Shown here: piece after piece, positions 63,512 to 64,000 of the stretch
Layout of the letters: each line of letters starts with the position of its first letter
Position numbering within the stretch: the stretch's first letter is position 1
NCBI RefSeq assembly: GCF_000219585.1
Contig: NC_015731.1
Location: 3,224,001 to 3,288,000 of the forward strand
Direction: 5' to 3'
Length of the DNA: 64,000 nucleotides
Origin: Nitrosomonas sp. Is79A3
GTDB taxonomy: Bacteria > Pseudomonadota > Gammaproteobacteria > Burkholderiales > Nitrosomonadaceae
Notes under the pieces: generated by a model
Database searches by the model: none
What the model saw: only the letters and a program-made list of their open reading frames with translations
Told to the model about the DNA's origin: nothing
Program-made: the position numbers and the translations under genes

Positions 63512-64000
63512 ATGAGTTATCCATCTAAATTATACAAGTATGTGGTTCCAGACCGTATCGATATTCTAAAAAATCAACTCATACGATTTTCTCAACCATC
63601 TGCACTCAATGATCCATTTGAATTACAACCCATATTCGGTGAAATTTTCTCTGAAAATGAGTTAAGAGATATGTTTAAGCTTAATCTCAATTTTCTGGAA
63701 GAAGCCTTAAATAAACAACTTTTGAAATTCCCACAGAAAACTCGAAAAAAAATAATAAGACAACTTCTTTTACAAGCCAAAAAAGATCCGCACGTTCTTC
63801 AAGGAGAAATTGATAAAGTAGCACCGCTACTAAAAAATGAGATATCCAATTTTACTCCGAAAGCTAAAAAAATTCTGTCTGATGTCCTTCAAACAGTTGG
63901 AATATTAAGCCTTTCTGAAAAGCTTGATCATCCTCTTCTATGGGCGCACTATGCTGCTTCTCATAGAGGTTTTACAATTGAATTTAAAACGGATCATGAA
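63512..64000 (+). CDS. DUF2971 family protein, 3' end outside window
   Basis: The 163 codons seen run open to the window end. MSYPSKLYKYVVPDRIDILK, IRFSQPSALNDPFELQPIF and, later, GILSLSEKLDHPLLWAHYAA with HRGFTIEF are the hallmark segments of DUF2971, common in mobile islands and phage-defence neighbourhoods. Function unknown. AT-rich like the rest of this end. No strong ribosome site precedes the ATG. Confidence 0.85.
   Translation, partial: MSYPSKLYKYVVPDRIDILKNQLIRFSQPSALNDPFELQPIFGEIFSENELRDMFKLNLNFLEEALNKQLLKFPQKTRKKIIRQLLLQAKKDPHVLQGEIDKVAPLLKNEISNFTPKAKKILSDVLQTVGILSLSEKLDHPLLWAHYAASHRGFTIEFKTDHE

Noticed and set aside
1..64000. CRISPR array
   Set aside because: No series of regularly spaced identical repeats was seen; all repeats noted occur in pairs at irregular distances and no cas gene is present.

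Overview
The window looks like a chromosomal segment of a betaproteobacterium, most likely in the Nitrosomonas / Nitrosomonadaceae neighbourhood. That placement is an inference from gene style: a paired GH57 / pgi / glgA glycogen module, the rpsF-priB-rpsR-rplI order followed by dnaB, a PEP-CTERM protein, multihaem c-type cytochromes and several Fe/Cu-handling genes. No ammonia-oxidation gene lies in the window, so the genus is not proven.

Layout. 1-6.4 kb: glycogen / alpha-glucan metabolism (a GH57 protein cut by the window start, a GH57 4-alpha-glucanotransferase, pgi, glgA). 6.4-12 kb: a redox and metal stress block, with a lipoamide-dehydrogenase-like flavoprotein, an iron-permease-like protein, a 16-Cys copper-storage-type protein, a Crp/Fnr regulator, a peroxiredoxin, a bacterioferritin-like protein, BolA and CsbD. 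12.2-13.4 kb: a complete ISAs1-family IS with 15-bp ends and a 10-bp target duplication. 13.5-27 kb: accessory DNA holding a RoxA-like dihaem lipoprotein, a PEP-CTERM ice-binding-type protein, a three-gene translationally coupled operon, an IS110-family element with a candidate bridge RNA, small lipoproteins, a FecR-like lipoprotein, a coiled-coil protein between two inverted copies of a dispersed repeat, a DUF1111 dihaem protein and a flavodoxin-family protein.

27-34 kb: proA, lpdA, then a tightly packed set (retropepsin-like protease, inactive transglutaminase with 7 TM, ATP-grasp ligase) that looks like a peptide-ligation/cleavage system of unknown substrate. 34-49.8 kb: mostly core genes (Hpt-REC-REC-GGDEF regulator, hydrolase, UspA, bamD, rluD, porin, PilZ protein, PEP-CTERM-type CAAX protease, dinB, YchJ-like, greB) plus a Tat-signal-bearing PLP decarboxylase, an SMR transporter and a hydroxyacid dehydrogenase. 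49.8-52.8 kb: a MITE-like element, an orphan membrane protein and a lipoprotein/CPBP-protease gene pair. 53-59.7 kb: dnaB, the rpsF operon, trpGDC and an HDOD protein.

59.9-64 kb is AT-rich and island-like: a KAP-type P-loop NTPase, a 3' fragment of tRNA-Thr that looks like an attachment-site scar, two diverged 137-bp direct repeats that each start at the tRNA anticodon-arm sequence, an orphan membrane protein and a DUF2971 gene cut by the window end. The most promising leads for new biology are the protease/transglutaminase-7TM/ATP-grasp set, the candidate IS110 bridge RNA, the apparently exported PLP decarboxylase and the tandem tRNA-Thr island boundary.
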